Both the position numbers and the translations under genes were made by a program. A DNA stretch of 64,000 bases from Lathyrus oleraceus (taxonomy: Eukaryota > Streptophyta > Magnoliopsida > Fabales > Fabaceae): the NCBI RefSeq assembly GCF_024323335.1, contig NC_066581.1, forward strand, positions 445,867,816 through 445,931,815, written 5' to 3'. Under the pieces are notes generated by a model that had not been told where the DNA came from, ran no database searches, and saw nothing but the letters and a program-made list of their open reading frames with translations. Positions 34,074 to 45,085 of this stretch are shown one piece after another (positions within the stretch are counted from its first letter, which is position 1; the number at the start of each line of letters is the position of its first letter).

Positions 34074-35884
34074 TCATTGGTGGTGTTTGGGTGATATCAG
34101 CGGGAGACTGAGAGGTAGGGATGATAATTTTTTCAGAAGGTAGTGTTTGTGGTTGTTCAAAAGGTGGTGTTTGTGGTTGTTCAGATGGTGGTGGAATTCG
34201 CTGTTCAGGAGGTGGCATGTTAATTCCTTGTTCAAGTTGTTGTTGTAAGGCAAGAACACGTGCATGAAGCTAAGCTAGTGTGGGGGATTAAGGGTCATAG
34301 GGTTCTTAGTTAGATGATAGAATTTAGTAGGTGGAGATGAAGGTGTAGAAGATGTTTGTGAGATAGATTCGTTAAGCATTTCAGCTTCAGATATTGGTAA
34401 GGTTGTGGTGGAGAGGTTTAATGTTTGAAGTGGTGGTGATGGTGGAATAGAGGTTGGAGTATCAAAGGGTTTAATGGTAGAGGGTGGGGTTTTATAGTAG
34501 TTGTATATAGGTGTGGTTTGGGGAAGAGAAGAGGCAATTTTCTTTAAATTAACAGAGCGAGAAGGAGGAGGCAGAGACTTACTTGGTGATTCAATCAGAG
34601 GGACCGGAGGTCTTGACGCAGAAGTTTCCCCCAGTTTTGCTTTCTTAGCCTTCTTCGACTTCCCATAAGGTTCTCTTTGTCTCTTCATGAAGTTGGGTGG
34701 ACGCTCAAGATGCCAGTCCATAGAGAACTCTAAGATGTCAACTCCTTGGCTTGCGAGATCCTGCAGATAATGTGCCACAACTTCTGGAGGATCAATCTTG
34801 GAGAAGAGGTAGAGGCCGTTGGGAATCTTCCTTTGATCCTTGAGTGCTTCCCAGAAGGTACCTAATGAGGTTTTCACCCTGATTTGTTCAAATACCCCCA
34901 TGCTCTGCATATAGCGAGCGTTCAGAGGTCTGCCAATGTCAACTGTGACATCCTCCATCAGATTGTGATGGATCAGATGATCCACCAACCCGCTCACGAT
35001 CAAAACGTCGGAGATAAGCCTTCCTAGAGGGATGTAGATTCCGGGCTTCACGTTGTTTCTGGTGTCTTTGACAGAGTCTCTGAGGTATTTAAAGAGCAAC
35101 ACTAATAGGTTCAGCTTTAGCCCTTTGTGAAGGAAGTAGAGTATGCACTTCTAATCCGTGTTGATGTAGTTAGAAGAGCTAGACGCTTGGCGGTGATGAA
35201 TGATACCCAGAATTATCTTCAGCCAGACTCGGAGGTTCTGGTGAAGTTCCTTGTTCTTGGAGGAGTTGCCTTCAGCGTTTTATTGGAAAATTATTGGGTA
35301 AATTTCCTGGGACAAGTAATTTTCCCTAGGGTTGATTTTGTAGATCCTTCTTCTCATGTCTTCTCCATGTTCAGAAGGGATGCGATGGACTTATCAAGGA
35401 TGAAAATCTTTACCCACAGAACATGTGACACTATGTAATGATCATCTGAGTGTGCAAAGCGCCAGAACTCTTTTACCAGATAGGTATAGACCGGACCGTA
35501 GAGCCTTTGGAAATAGGTTTCCCACCCTTGTATTCTAAGTTCCTCAGTAAGATCTATTCCATTACGCTTCATGTTGTCAAAGTCCACCAAAGATTCACAC
35601 AAGACTTCAAGCTTATCAAATGGAGTGGCAAGATGGATATGTGGTTCACGGTCCAAAATGTGTGGTTCTTTGTAAATTGGGGTAGAGACAACACCGGTTA
35701 TAGCAATTGTTTGTTGAGAAGTTCTATTGATTCTATTTGTTGAGAGTAGTTGTAGACAAATTGTTGTTGAGAATCCATGAGGAAGTTGATGAACTTGATG
35801 AAGATGATGAACTGATGAACTGAGAAGGAAGGAGGTTTGTGTAGGCTGCGAGTCTAATGTGTGAAATTGTGAATTGTGAAACAT
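34074..35884 (-). pseudogene. Envelope-like ORF (E5), broken
   Basis: Minus-strand pieces 35884-35354 and 35102-34275 read in order, with the link between them also coding-like, then a further shifted frame to 34074. Recognisable motifs of the SIRE/Maximus envelope-like protein include YGPVYTYLVKEFWRFAHS, VKIFILDKSIASLLNMEKT and LLFKYLRDSVKDTRNN, followed by a Pro/Ser-rich tail with basic KKAKKAK. A frame change occurs near 34275, and a stop interrupts the tail just beyond. The protein has no proven function. Confidence 0.75.
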
Positions 35885-36276
35885 ATAAATACAAAATGGA
35901 AAGCATGAAAAACGACAGCGTTAGGAGCAGTTGAGAAGTTAGAAAATTAATGATGGCACATAAAACGAGTTGACACGCTTAGGGGAGACATGATTACAGC
36001 CCATGATAGATGTCTAATCCCCAAATCAGCACACTGCTAGAGGAGATCTCAAGGGTCTGTCTCTTGATTTCTGCTAGACAGTTGTCTAGAAGATCCAAGG
36101 TTAGACGCAAGATACCCCACATGTTAATCTATATGATCTTCAGGAATACCAAGGGATTGGATCCTGAGGATTTCTGATCCAGATGACTCCTAACTGGTAG
36201 AAGTATCAGAGTCAGATCCAAATACCAAATGTTATTTTAGAGCCTTATTTTGCTATTTCAGAGGAGCACATTAGTT
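35885..36276 (-). other. Spacer between pol and envelope-like ORF (E5)
   Basis: About 390 bp without a convincing frame; equivalent in place to the E4 spacer but longer. Nothing else recognised. Confidence 0.4.
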
Positions 36277-38585
36277 TTATTCTAAGCTAATTTCAGCTTT
36301 TAAATGTTTCAGAATAAATGAGAATCTATCTTCAGCGAGGGGTTTAGTGAAAATATCAGCCCATTGATGGTCTGTATCAATAAATTTTAAAGATATTACC
36401 CCTTTCTGAACGTAGTCTTTGATAAAATGATGTTTTATTTCTATGTGCTTAGCTCTAGAGTGCAAGATATGGCTCTTACTTAAACATATGGCATCAATAT
36501 TATCACAGAAGATAGGAACGTTACCCTCAAATATTTGAAGGTATTCTAGTTGATTTTTCATCCAGAGCATCTGAGTAGTGCATAGTGAAGCTGATGTATA
36601 TTCTGCTTCTGCAGTAGACAAAGCGATGGTTGACTGTCTTTTGCTGGCCCAATATATGAGATTGTTTCCCAAGAACTGACAGTTCCCAGATGTGCTTTTA
36701 CATTCCATTATGTCCCCTGCATAATCTGCATCACAATATCCAGAAAGCCTATACTCTGATGTTTTCTCATACATCAAGCCAAGGATAGGAGTTCCTTTCA
36801 TATACCTTAGGATTCTTTTAACAGCTCTTAAATGAGATTCCCTTGGATCTGATTGGAATCTGGCATAGAGACATACACTAAAAAGAATGTCAGGACGGGT
36901 AGCCATCGAATAGAGGAGAGAGCCTATCTTACCCCGATAGAGCTTCTGACAAACCTTTTGACTAACTTCTTCTTTCTCTAGAATGCAGGTTCGATGCATG
37001 GGTGTCTTTGCTGGTTTGCATTCTGCCATTTCGAATTTCTTCAGAATGTCTTTTATGTATTTACTTTGATATACATATGTAGCTTCTAAAGCTTGATTAA
37101 TTTGAATTCCCAAAAAGAACTTTAGTTCTTGCATCAAACTCATTTCAAATTCTGGCTGCATTAGCTCAGAGAATTCTTGACAAACAGAGGGGTTAGCTGA
37201 ACCCAAAATTATATCATCACCAAATATCTGACATATCATGAGATCATTTCTAATGTTTTTACAGAAGAGTGTAGAGTCAACCTTCCCTATAATAAAGTCA
37301 TGTTCTAGAAGAAAGTTCCTTAGTGTTTCATACCAAGCCCTAGGAGCTTGTTTTAGACGATATAGTGATTTATTCAATTTAAATACATGTTCTGGACATT
37401 TAGAGTTTTCAAAACCTGGGGGTTGATGAACATACACTTCTTCTGATATATAACCATTAAAAAATACGCTCTTAACATCCATCTGATATAATTTAATGGA
37501 GTGATTTACAGCGAATGAAACAAGTAAATGAATGGATTCTAACCTGGGGACTGGAGAAAAGGTTTTGTTGTAGTCAATTCCTTCTTGTTAGCTATAACCT
37601 TGTGCCATCAGTCGTGCCTTGTTTCTGACTACTTCTCCCTTTTCTTTCAATTTGTTTCTGAATACCCATCTTGTTCCAATAATATGAGTTCCTTTAGGCT
37701 TTGGGATAAGATCCCAGACGTCATTCTTTGAGTATTGATCAAGGTCTTCTTTCATTGCCAGAACCCAGTCATTGTCTTGAAGTGCCTCATCACAAGAAGT
37801 AGGCTCAACCAGAGATACTAATCCCAGAGGAGTTTCTTCAGAGATGTTTGGGCTTTTTCTTGATCTTTTCTGGATGGTTGAGATTTTAGTTGCTTCTGCG
37901 CTTTATTTCTCAGCTTCTTCTGATGCTTTAGTCTTTTCGTTAGAACCTGCAAGAGTTATCTCCAAACATGCAAGTTTCTCAACTAGCTTTGACTTTCCAG
38001 GGTCAAGCTTATCATCAAATCTAACATGTATTGATTCTTCCATAATTTTGGTTTCTGTGTTGTATATTTTGTAGCCTTTAGATCTTTCCGAGTATCCTAA
38101 CATAATACCTTTTTTTGCTTTTGAATCAAACTTGTTAAGATGTTCTTTAGTATTAAGAATAAAGCATGAGCATCCAAAAGGATGTTAGTAAGAATTGTTG
38201 GGTTTTCTTCCCTTGCACATTTCATAGGGAGTCTTCTCCAGAATAAGTCTTACAGAGGTTCTATTCTAAATATAACACGTTGTATTTACTGCTTCAGCCC
38301 AAAAGTGCTTAGCCACATTTGTTTCATTGATCATGGTTCTGGCCATTTCTTGGAATGTCTTACTCTTCCTCTATATAACTCCATTTTGTTGTGGAGTTCT
38401 AGGGAAGGAAAAATCATGGGATATTCCATTTGAATTAAACAATTCCTCAAAGAACTTATTTACAAATTCCCCACGATGAACACTTCTGACTCTGATGATT
38501 TTAGAGTCAAATTTGTTTTGCACTTTAGAACAGAAGTTAGTGAATACAGAGTGAGACTCACTCTTGTGCTTCAGAAATTTTACCC
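36277..38585 (-). pseudogene. pol 3' part (E5): integrase tail, reverse transcriptase, RNase H
   Basis: The longest intact piece is 37482-36277 (401 codons): YQMDVKSVFFNGY precedes it in part, then HVFKLNKSLYRLKQAPRAWY, FGDD in place of the usual YVDD at 37224-37213, MATRPDILFSV, YCDADYAGD, LSTAEAEYTSASLC and HIEIKHHFI. Upstream in the same strand are decayed pieces of integrase (TPQQNGVI, FWAEAVNTTCYI, MLGYSERSKGYKIYN at about 38103) and the start of reverse transcriptase (GTRWVFRNKL). At least one stop lies near 37590. The FGDD change alters two residues next to the catalytic aspartates. Confidence 0.88.
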
Positions 38586-38756
38586 ATCATTGTATTATTA
38601 TTTGTATTATTTTCACTTCCTTCATTGTATTATTATTATTATTATATATCATGTGGATGGGATTGTTACATGTGTGAAATCAAAACTCAGGCTTGAGGAA
38701 AAATAAATAAGTTTAAGTAACTGGTCATCCTGTCTTGGCCATTGGGGTTCTCATCC
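38586..38756. repeat. ATT-rich link between E5 and E6
   Basis: Contains an attatt microsatellite (about 38590-38650) and then about 100 bp of unassigned sequence. No gene or LTR end recognised. It may hold the E6 target site. Confidence 0.5.
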
Positions 38757-40018
38757 TGTGGGGTCTTAGTGATCCTTACGAATGGGCATGATCAGTGATA
38801 GAATCGTTACCTCTCGTGGCGATCACGAACGTTGAACGATGACAACGTCTCTACTCAGTCCACACGAACGGGTTCCTTCAATCTCAGTGCTAGCTGGTAC
38901 GAATGAAGGCTTTGAGTGAGAGAGAGAGAGGGAAATGAAATTCCAAGTTTTCACTTGAGTGTTAGTCTGAGTGACAATGCTTCTACCCAAGGGTTCTATT
39001 TATAGAACCACTTGTGTAGGCTTCAAGCTAAAAAGCCCACTTAAGTGTGTTTTGGCCCATATCTCATAATATGCCAAAATCACTTAAGTATTTGGTACCT
39101 TATCGAATTTCGTCTTTCACTTAAGTGCACCGTACCTTACGGTGTTCCTTAGTTACTCAATTTCTCATCAATCCGTCCTTTGTGTGTAACCCTATAGGTT
39201 TTCGCGGCGTTGGCAATTATATTAAATCACGCATTTAACATAATAAACAGTGAGCGGTATCTAGCAACACATCACTGCTACCCAAGACACGAAAATGTCA
39301 TGTGATCTGACAAAACCTCGTGTGATAATGATTATGTGTATAATTACCCCTTTGCCCTTATGTCTATATTGAACACAAGGTATAGACCGTGTCATCCTTG
39401 TCCAGTTCAATATTGGGCCCATAGACATTTACCATATTACTTAGGATGGGCAAATTCCATCTAGGACACTCATGTCCCTCAGCATGCTTTGTGGAGTACC
39501 CATCAACTGTCTTTATGGTTATCCAGTTACGGACAACGTTGGATCAGCAACAAAGCACTCGACTCTACATCTAGGGTCCATAGTGGTTTCAGGTCGAAGA
39601 GTGGCATACACCATTATCACCATAAGAATAACTTATGAAACTTTGCATAACTTTCTATATAGTATTCACATAGCGGGTCAATCCGGTATAAATATTACTC
39701 TTAATATTCATACCTATGTTTAAGACTTGATAACTCTTTATCCATGATCCATGAGATGTGATCATCAGTCTACAAACGTAATAGTCTTAATGCTTTAATG
39801 TTATTCCACTTCACAATAAAGCTCTACTACGGATACTTTAAGAATAGTGTCCCTATGTTTAATATGCTCTCATGATCAAGTCACACTCGATACATTAAAC
39901 AGACTATATATTTCAGGGACTTTATTAAACAAACATAATAAAGAAAAAGCCTTTTTATTATTAATAAATAATTCGATACAAGTACCAAAAGTATTGGCCT
40001 CTAGGGCTTACACCAACA
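38757..40018 (-). repeat. E6 3' LTR (about 1.26 kb)
   Basis: Minus strand starts TGTTGGTGTAAGCCCTAGAG at 40018, after the purine-rich AGTGGGAGAT. The other end is placed at gaccccaca (38757) by the TG...CA rule, less certain. A TATA box lies at 38996-39004 (TATAAATAG), within the palindrome ggttctatttatagaacc. A short GA microsatellite lies near 38911. Confidence 0.7.
38996..39004 (-). promoter_or_regulatory. LTR TATA box (E6)
   Basis: TATAAATAG on the minus strand, the centre of an 18-bp near-perfect palindrome. A strong match to plant TATA boxes. Confidence 0.55.
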
Positions 40019-40032
40019 ATCTCCCACTAGCA

Positions 40033-40399
40033 CTAGAGCCAATCAGGCATTCCCCTAATGGCCATTGATCTAGTATGGCCATCATGGTTCTGCTGCGCAA
40101 GAGGCTTTGTCAGTGGGTCAGCAATATTGTCAAGTGTAAGTACTCTACATATTTTCACATTTCCTCTATCTATTATATCTCGAATGAGGTGATAACGCCT
40201 AAGTATGTGTTTGGATCATTGGTGAGATCTAGGCTCCTTAGCTTGTGCGGTAGCACCATTGTTATCACAATAGAGACCAATGGGATCCAAAATGTTAGGG
40301 ACTATGCCAAGTTCACTAATGAACTTTTTGATCCAAACAACTTCCTTTGCTGCACTTGAGGCAACAATATACTCGGCCTTGGTTGTAGAATCAGCAACT
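40033..40399 (-). pseudogene. RNase H tail of E6 pol, one stop, cut by E7
   Basis: Minus-strand reading gives TKAEYIVASSAAKEVVWIKK, then LGIVPN, YCDNNGATAQAKEPRSHQ, a TGA at 40218-40216, and in the same frame SKHILRRYHLIRDIIDRG, IADPLTKPLAQQ and HTRSM before a final stop at 40035-40033. The upstream end is cut precisely at 40399/40400 by the E7 LTR. Confidence 0.85.
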
Positions 40400-40740
40400 T
40401 GTCGCAGCCCGAAAAATACGGAGGTGCGAAAAAACAACCGGCGAAAGAAAAAATGACAGAAGAGTCGCCACCGTGCGTTATTTATCCCAAAGGAGGGAAA
40501 GGAAACGCTCGAAGTAAACCTGGAGAAAGGAAAGGAAAAGACAAGGTCTCGCAACCAAATCTTGGGTTCGGGAGTCGATTATGCGAAGGGAAGGTATTAG
40601 CACCCCTACGCATCCGTAGTACTCTACGGGATCCACTCTTGTTTGTTCCTTGTCTAAAAGGGTGTATGTTTATCTAATGTACTATTTACTAAAAGAAAGG
40701 GTCAAAGAAAATGACTCGCACGGATGTCGCATCTATTGCA

Positions 40741-41475
40741 TACGTATCTCATCCGAATATGAGAATCAGAGTCTTCGTAGCTCGGCTACCTATGGGTGAA
40801 AGAAATGTGTGCTCGCTAAGACGTCACGTCTTATGCCTACGTATCTCATCGGGAATGAGAATCAGAGAAAAACGTAGTTCAAACTAACTACGGGAAAAAG
40901 GTCTCGATTGCAACTAGGGCAAGAGAAAAGGAAGGTCTCGATCGCAACGAGGGCGAGGGAAAGGATCACAACGAGGGCGAAAGCAAACAAGGATTAGTTA
41001 TTAGTCGTTAGTCAAACTCGGCAAGACATTGCATCTTGTGCCTACGTATCTCATCTGAACATGAGAATCAGAGTTGCCGTAGTTCGGCTACATAGGGATT
41101 GCCATCTGAACATGGCACCTACACACAAAAAGGTGGCAAACATGGAGCCCGACTGCCAATCACTGGACTTACATCAGCATCCGAACCAAAACACACACAA
41201 AAGGGCAAACGTGGAGCCTGACTGCCAATCACTGGACTTACATCAGCATCCGAACCCAACAAACCCACACTGGAACCCGAATGCCACTCGATGGACTTAC
41301 ATCAACTTCCAAGCACACAACAAGAACAACAAACAACAGATTGCCAAGGAGTCGGGAACTCGAGCCTAGCAATTGTCAAACAAACACACGCAAAAAGGAA
41401 AAAAGTTGCCCGGAGTGGTCTCGCACGACCACCTGCCTACATACCTCGTCTGGAACAAGGATCAGGGCGATGTAG
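40741..41475 (-). repeat. Four copies of the conserved two-stem hairpin (E7 3' LTR)
   Basis: Copies at 40741-40779, 40837-40877, 41042-41082 and 41437-41475. Outer arms (plus strand) are TACG/CGTA, CTACGT/ACGTAG, CTACG/CGTAG and CTACAT/ATGTAG. The inner arms are TCTCAT/ATGAGA in the first three, and a diverged CCTCGT/ACAAGG in the fourth. The G-to-A change in the fourth outer arm is matched by C-to-T on the other side. Duplicated in the 5' LTR at +16233. Confidence 0.6.
41120..41310 (-). repeat. Short tandem repeats in E7 LTR
   Basis: Three copies of a unit of 60-70 bp with gactgccaatcactggacttacatcagcatccgaacc, the last diverged (atgccactcgatggacttacatcaac). The core tggacttaca is shared with the tandem repeats of the E1 and E2 LTRs. 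The short open frames across it are not called as genes. Confidence 0.7.
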
Positions 41476-42569
41476 TTCCCCTAACTAGGGGTTGCCATCT
41501 GAACATGGACTTAGAAAAGGAGGACACCAGTTGTGTCAAAGGAGAGTGGGCAATGTGTTCACGTCCTGGCAGTAGGTGTCGCAGCTCGCTGAATCGAGTC
41601 TTAGGCAGTTACCTCTTTGCAATAGAACGGACTACATGCCACAAGATCGGAGACGCTCGGAAAGGTCTAGAAGTGGGGAAGCTCTGCCCTAAAGTTGTCA
41701 TGCAATGTGTACTTAAGTGTTAGGATTTACAAATGGGAATATCTACCTAATGTTAGCATGCAAAGAATATGGGAATTCTACCTATGTTATGATACAAAAG
41801 GATATGGGAATCCTACCTTATGTTATCATGCAAAGGGTTCTATCTAATGGGTGTTACCTAATCGGAACAAGAATCGACGAATGGAGCAAGGAGAAGTGTT
41901 AGGGATAAGGGTAGATGGCGATGCATGAAGCAATCGACTTACAAGGTTGATGGCGATGCATAAAGCAATCGGCTTACAAAAGGGTGGATGAATACGTGTT
42001 GGTTCTGTTAGGTTTTGAAAAATGATTACTCGACGTTGGATCGAGGTTTTAATCTTGTTTTGAAATGGTTATCGAGTGTTCATTTTAATTCTTGTATTAA
42101 CAGGTGAATAAAGAATGAAAGAAATAAATATTATACATTTCATGGGAGAGGGGTACATTTGTTATGAATGGGGGTTGTCATGGCAATCAAACAATAATAA
42201 TACATGCCTCATACACCATACAAGTAGGCCACAGTTAATCAAACAATTAAGATATAAACAAGTATATAATCAAATCAAATAATCAAAGAATGAAATAATA
42301 AAGCATTAAACAATGTATGAGTGTAAGTGCAAAGAAACCGGCTCATTGTAAGAAAGCCCAAGAGTAAGCTATGTGAGGTCGACGGCGATGCTTAAAAAGC
42401 GATCGACTTACGAGGGTGTGAAAAAAGGGGCTCGATATTAAATCGAGAAAAGTATGATTTTTAAGGTTTGAAAAAGTGGATTTGAACTAAATACAACAAC
42501 TTCACATCATTAACAAAATGAAACATATGAGTGTAATAAAGGCATAAACATAAAAAGAAACTAAGATGC

Positions 42570-42910
42570 TAAAAGAAAAAAAATAAAAAAAAAAATAAAA
42601 AAATAAAAAATAAAAAAATAAAAAAAAAAAATAATATAGCTAAAAGAAATAAAATGCCAAAAAAAATGCCACGCATGAGTATTGAACCCACCCCACTCAA
42701 GAATATGAACCCTGCCCTTCTCCACCAGGCCACTCATCATTATCTGCTACTAAGATACTACGTTAAATATATGAACCGGGATAAAAAAAATAAAAAGATT
42801 TAAAAATAAAAAATAAAAAAACAAGATAAATATTTTTATGGTTTTTGTATTAAAAAACAAAATAAATTAGATAATAAAAGAAAATTTTAAAAAAAAGAAA
42901 AAAAAACGAA
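42570..42910 (-). repeat. A/T-rich microsatellite tracts in E7 3' LTR
   Basis: Runs of (A)n broken by single T at 42580-42640 and 42786-42910. The matching tract in the 5' LTR (58807-58842) is a nearly pure A run; the net length difference between LTRs here is 27 bp, as expected from slippage after insertion. Confidence 0.85.
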
Positions 42911-43427
42911 ATGGAGACAGGAACTCGTCTTCCTCTCTTCTCCCCCACCTCACGAGCTCAACCTTCCCCAACAATGGCCTTCTACCCCAGCATCTCTAAA
43001 TCGAGATCTTTCTCTGCTCTTAGTCGTCACCTCCCTTCGCTTAACCTCACTCGCTTCTCATAATCTCTCATTCGCTTTCAAGCGCTACCCTCGAACTTTC
43101 TCACGCTCTCTACAAACTCTCTCAAGCGAAGATTTCTCCCTGCTCTCAGAATCACTATCCCTCAAACTTACCCAAACGTCTCTCAAATGTACTCAAACGA
43201 ACCCTTTTTAATCACTCTCAGCTCTCACAAAAAAATCAAACAACAAGCATAAAGAGAGAGGAAGAGAGGTCCTTACAGAGTGTCACTGCAGTGGTGGTGA
43301 AGGATGCGAAGAAACTGGCCTCCAGGTAAACGAATTTGGGACTTTAGGTTTCCTCTCAGATTTTTCGCCTCCTTGTTTCTGTTGTTTTCTTCAAAAAAAT
43401 CCCCTCCTCTCTTACTGATTTCTCTCC

Positions 43428-43434
43428 TTTTATA
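43428..43434 (-). promoter_or_regulatory. LTR TATA box (E7 3' LTR)
   Basis: TATAAAA on the minus strand in CAGAAATATAAAAGGAGAG. All host-derived fragments lie upstream of it, that is in U3. The 5' LTR copy, the one that would drive the element, is at 59634-59640. Confidence 0.6.
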
Positions 43435-43970
43435 TTTCTGTGAATTAGGGTTTCAAAGGTGCCTTTGGTAATCCAGAAGAGTAACTCTGCAAAGCACTTT
43501 TGATGTTCAGAAACTGGATTGACCCCTATGGTGTATGGATTTGAGACAGGTAATCTGAGCATCTGAGCATTCCTCTCTGTTTTTGTTTTAATTCCAATTT
43601 GGGAATTTCTGGATTTTGAATTTTACTGCTTTGAGTAATTCTCCACTTTTTACTGCAGTGAATTTCGGTTACAAGTGGAGCGAAAATCAGTTACAAGTGG
43701 AGTGGATGGTCCCAATCAAGTTTGTTCATTGACAGATCCCTCTGGATTTGGTCTTCGGTGACTTGTGGGTCGAATATGCTGAGGTTGGCTCATGGTTCAC
43801 AGCTTGGTAGGTGAATCCTTGCATTGCAGAATGATTTGGGGACCTGCTCCAATGCCATTCAGACTTAGTTTTACAGGGCGTGTGAGGTTTGCATTTGGCC
43901 TTGTGTTGGTTCTACAATGTTGCTGCAGTAACCTTTGCTCATGTTCTTGTTTTGAAGTAGAACCGTTGGA

Positions 43971-44513
43971 GTTGGCTCTGGCTTTGATGTATATTTTTAA
44001 AGCAAGATCGTTGTCCACAATCTTCACAAGATCTCCAAGCTCCTCACTGCACTCAAACTTGTCCTCTGCCAACCAATTCTCCAAAAGATTTTTCTTATTC
44101 TGATTCACAACAAGCCGTGACAATTCCAGCGATTCAAAGGCATTCGGCTTTCCTCTTGTTAAAAGAGTTCCAAAATACTGCAACAGTGGTGGAGTTTGCC
44201 CAGCTTGTACAGGAACACTCTGAAATTTGGCAACGGTATCGGGTGTACGAAGGATTCCTTGCGGAGACTGAGAAGCAAGCTCAGCTGCTTTTTTGTATTT
44301 TGTTTGAGCAAATAGTTCATGGAAACGTTCCACTACCAGCTTCTCAGCACCAGGAAGGTTTCCTCTCTTGGCAAGACTTACTGCTAGCTCCAAATTGTTT
44401 AATTGACCACTGACAAAATTCACAATTGTTTGCTCATTAACGGTAGCCAGTAACACCTGGCCTCGTCTGTTAATGGCATAAAAGCCTCCCACTGATGTAG
44501 CTTCTGGCGTCAA
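43971..44513 (-). pseudogene. Captured fragment of clathrin heavy chain (3' LTR copy)
   Basis: About 181 codons on the minus strand match plant clathrin heavy chain closely as I recall it: [60 protein letters not shown] and [19 protein letters not shown]. Clathrin heavy chain forms the triskelion legs of coated vesicles; this is an internal part of a protein of about 1700 residues. No introns interrupt it although the host gene has many, which suggests a processed-mRNA source. The open frame continues 57 codons into unrelated sequence (to 43797). It starts at an ATG beside an A8 run and is not a full gene. Confidence 0.88.
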
Positions 44514-44519
44514 AAAAAA

Positions 44520-44689
44520 AATATAGGATCGGGACTAATTCTGTTCCTATATCAAACTGTATTTGTGGGATATCTATCAATATTAGGCAACAATGGCATG
44601 AACTCAACAGGATACAAATCCTTTTTTAGTCGCGTGAATAGGGCGTGACTTGGCTGCTTCAAATGATGCTTCAATTTCCCTAATTTGTC
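44520..44689 (-). other. Unassigned link between glucosidase I and clathrin fragments
   Basis: On the minus strand a coding-like stretch (IREIEASFEAAKSRP then HATKKG) follows directly on the glucosidase I segment and then loses its frame before the clathrin fragment. I do not recognise the source. It may be a further captured exon piece. Confidence 0.4.
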
Positions 44690-45085
44690 TGCGTGGTATC
44701 CATCCATCAATGTTCATCATATCTAACCAGTGTCCAATGATATCCAATGAAATATGAATATCCCAACACCAGATTAGAAATTGATGAAAACCTTCATCTC
44801 ATAAAAATCCTCTTGGAAAGAAAGACCGACTTGGTACCGCTGTGTAAGGCTCAGCAGGCCAATATGATACATAATCAACATGTTTCCTAAAATTAAGGGT
44901 TCTTGACAGAGCGATTTTTGACTGGCCATAGAAGTAGTCAATGCCGTCTAATAAGCTTCCAACGGCAGCATTACCAACAGAAATGGATTCCGAGTCCACC
45001 TTCTCAGCCAAATTGAAAATTTTCTCAATCTTTTCATCAAATGCTTGTTCTTTATATTTCAGCTCATTAGACAGTGAGGTTCCGC
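44690..45085 (-). pseudogene. Captured fragment of ER glucosidase I (mannosyl-oligosaccharide glucosidase)
   Basis: Minus-strand frame reads ESISVGNAAVGSLLDGI, FYGQSKIALSR, YWPAEPYTAVPSRSFFPRGF, then a TGA where the enzyme has a tryptophan codon (at 44807-44805), and continues GFHQFLIWCWDIHISLDIIG and WLDMMNIDGWIPR. This matches the catalytic GH63 region of plant glucosidase I, which trims the first glucose from N-glycans in the ER. Intronless and partial. The preceding segment (NELKYKEQAFDEKIEKI) looks like the adjacent upstream part of the same protein. The same stop is in both LTRs, so it predates insertion. Confidence 0.82.

Larger units (their letters stand above)
34074..38585 (-). mobile_element. 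E5: SIRE-like Ty1/copia retrotransposon, both ends missing
   Basis: On the minus strand: integrase core tail, reverse transcriptase, RNase H, spacer, envelope-like ORF. It faces E4 and is interrupted on its 3' side by the E4 LTR. No LTR of its own is in the window. The 5' side stops near 38585 in an ATT-rich stretch. Confidence 0.8.
38757..40399 (-). mobile_element. E6: Ty1/copia retrotransposon, 3' end only, interrupted by E7
   Basis: On the minus strand an RNase H tail (40399 to 40033), a polypurine tract and a 3' LTR (40018 to about 38757). The upstream body lies beyond E7, outside the window. The lineage differs from E4/E5: its RNase H motifs (TKAEYIVASSAAKEVVWIKK, YCDNNGATAQAKEP) are of the common plant copia type without an envelope-like ORF before the LTR. 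Confidence 0.8.

Noticed and set aside
28572..38585. One copia element spanning E4 and E5
   Set aside because: The two carry duplicate RT, RNase H and envelope-like regions in opposite orientations.
43356..43562. A captured gene in the 68-codon minus frame
   Set aside because: No family recognised and the frame crosses the TATA box region; left as LTR sequence.
42930..43720. Plus-strand exons with splice sites (AG/GTAAAC near 43325, TTTACTGCAG near 43660)
   Set aside because: No coding frame joins across them, and the element runs on the other strand; splice-like words are frequent in such sequence.
43797..44513. An intact clathrin heavy chain gene
   Set aside because: About 180 of roughly 1700 residues, no introns, flanked by unrelated fragments.
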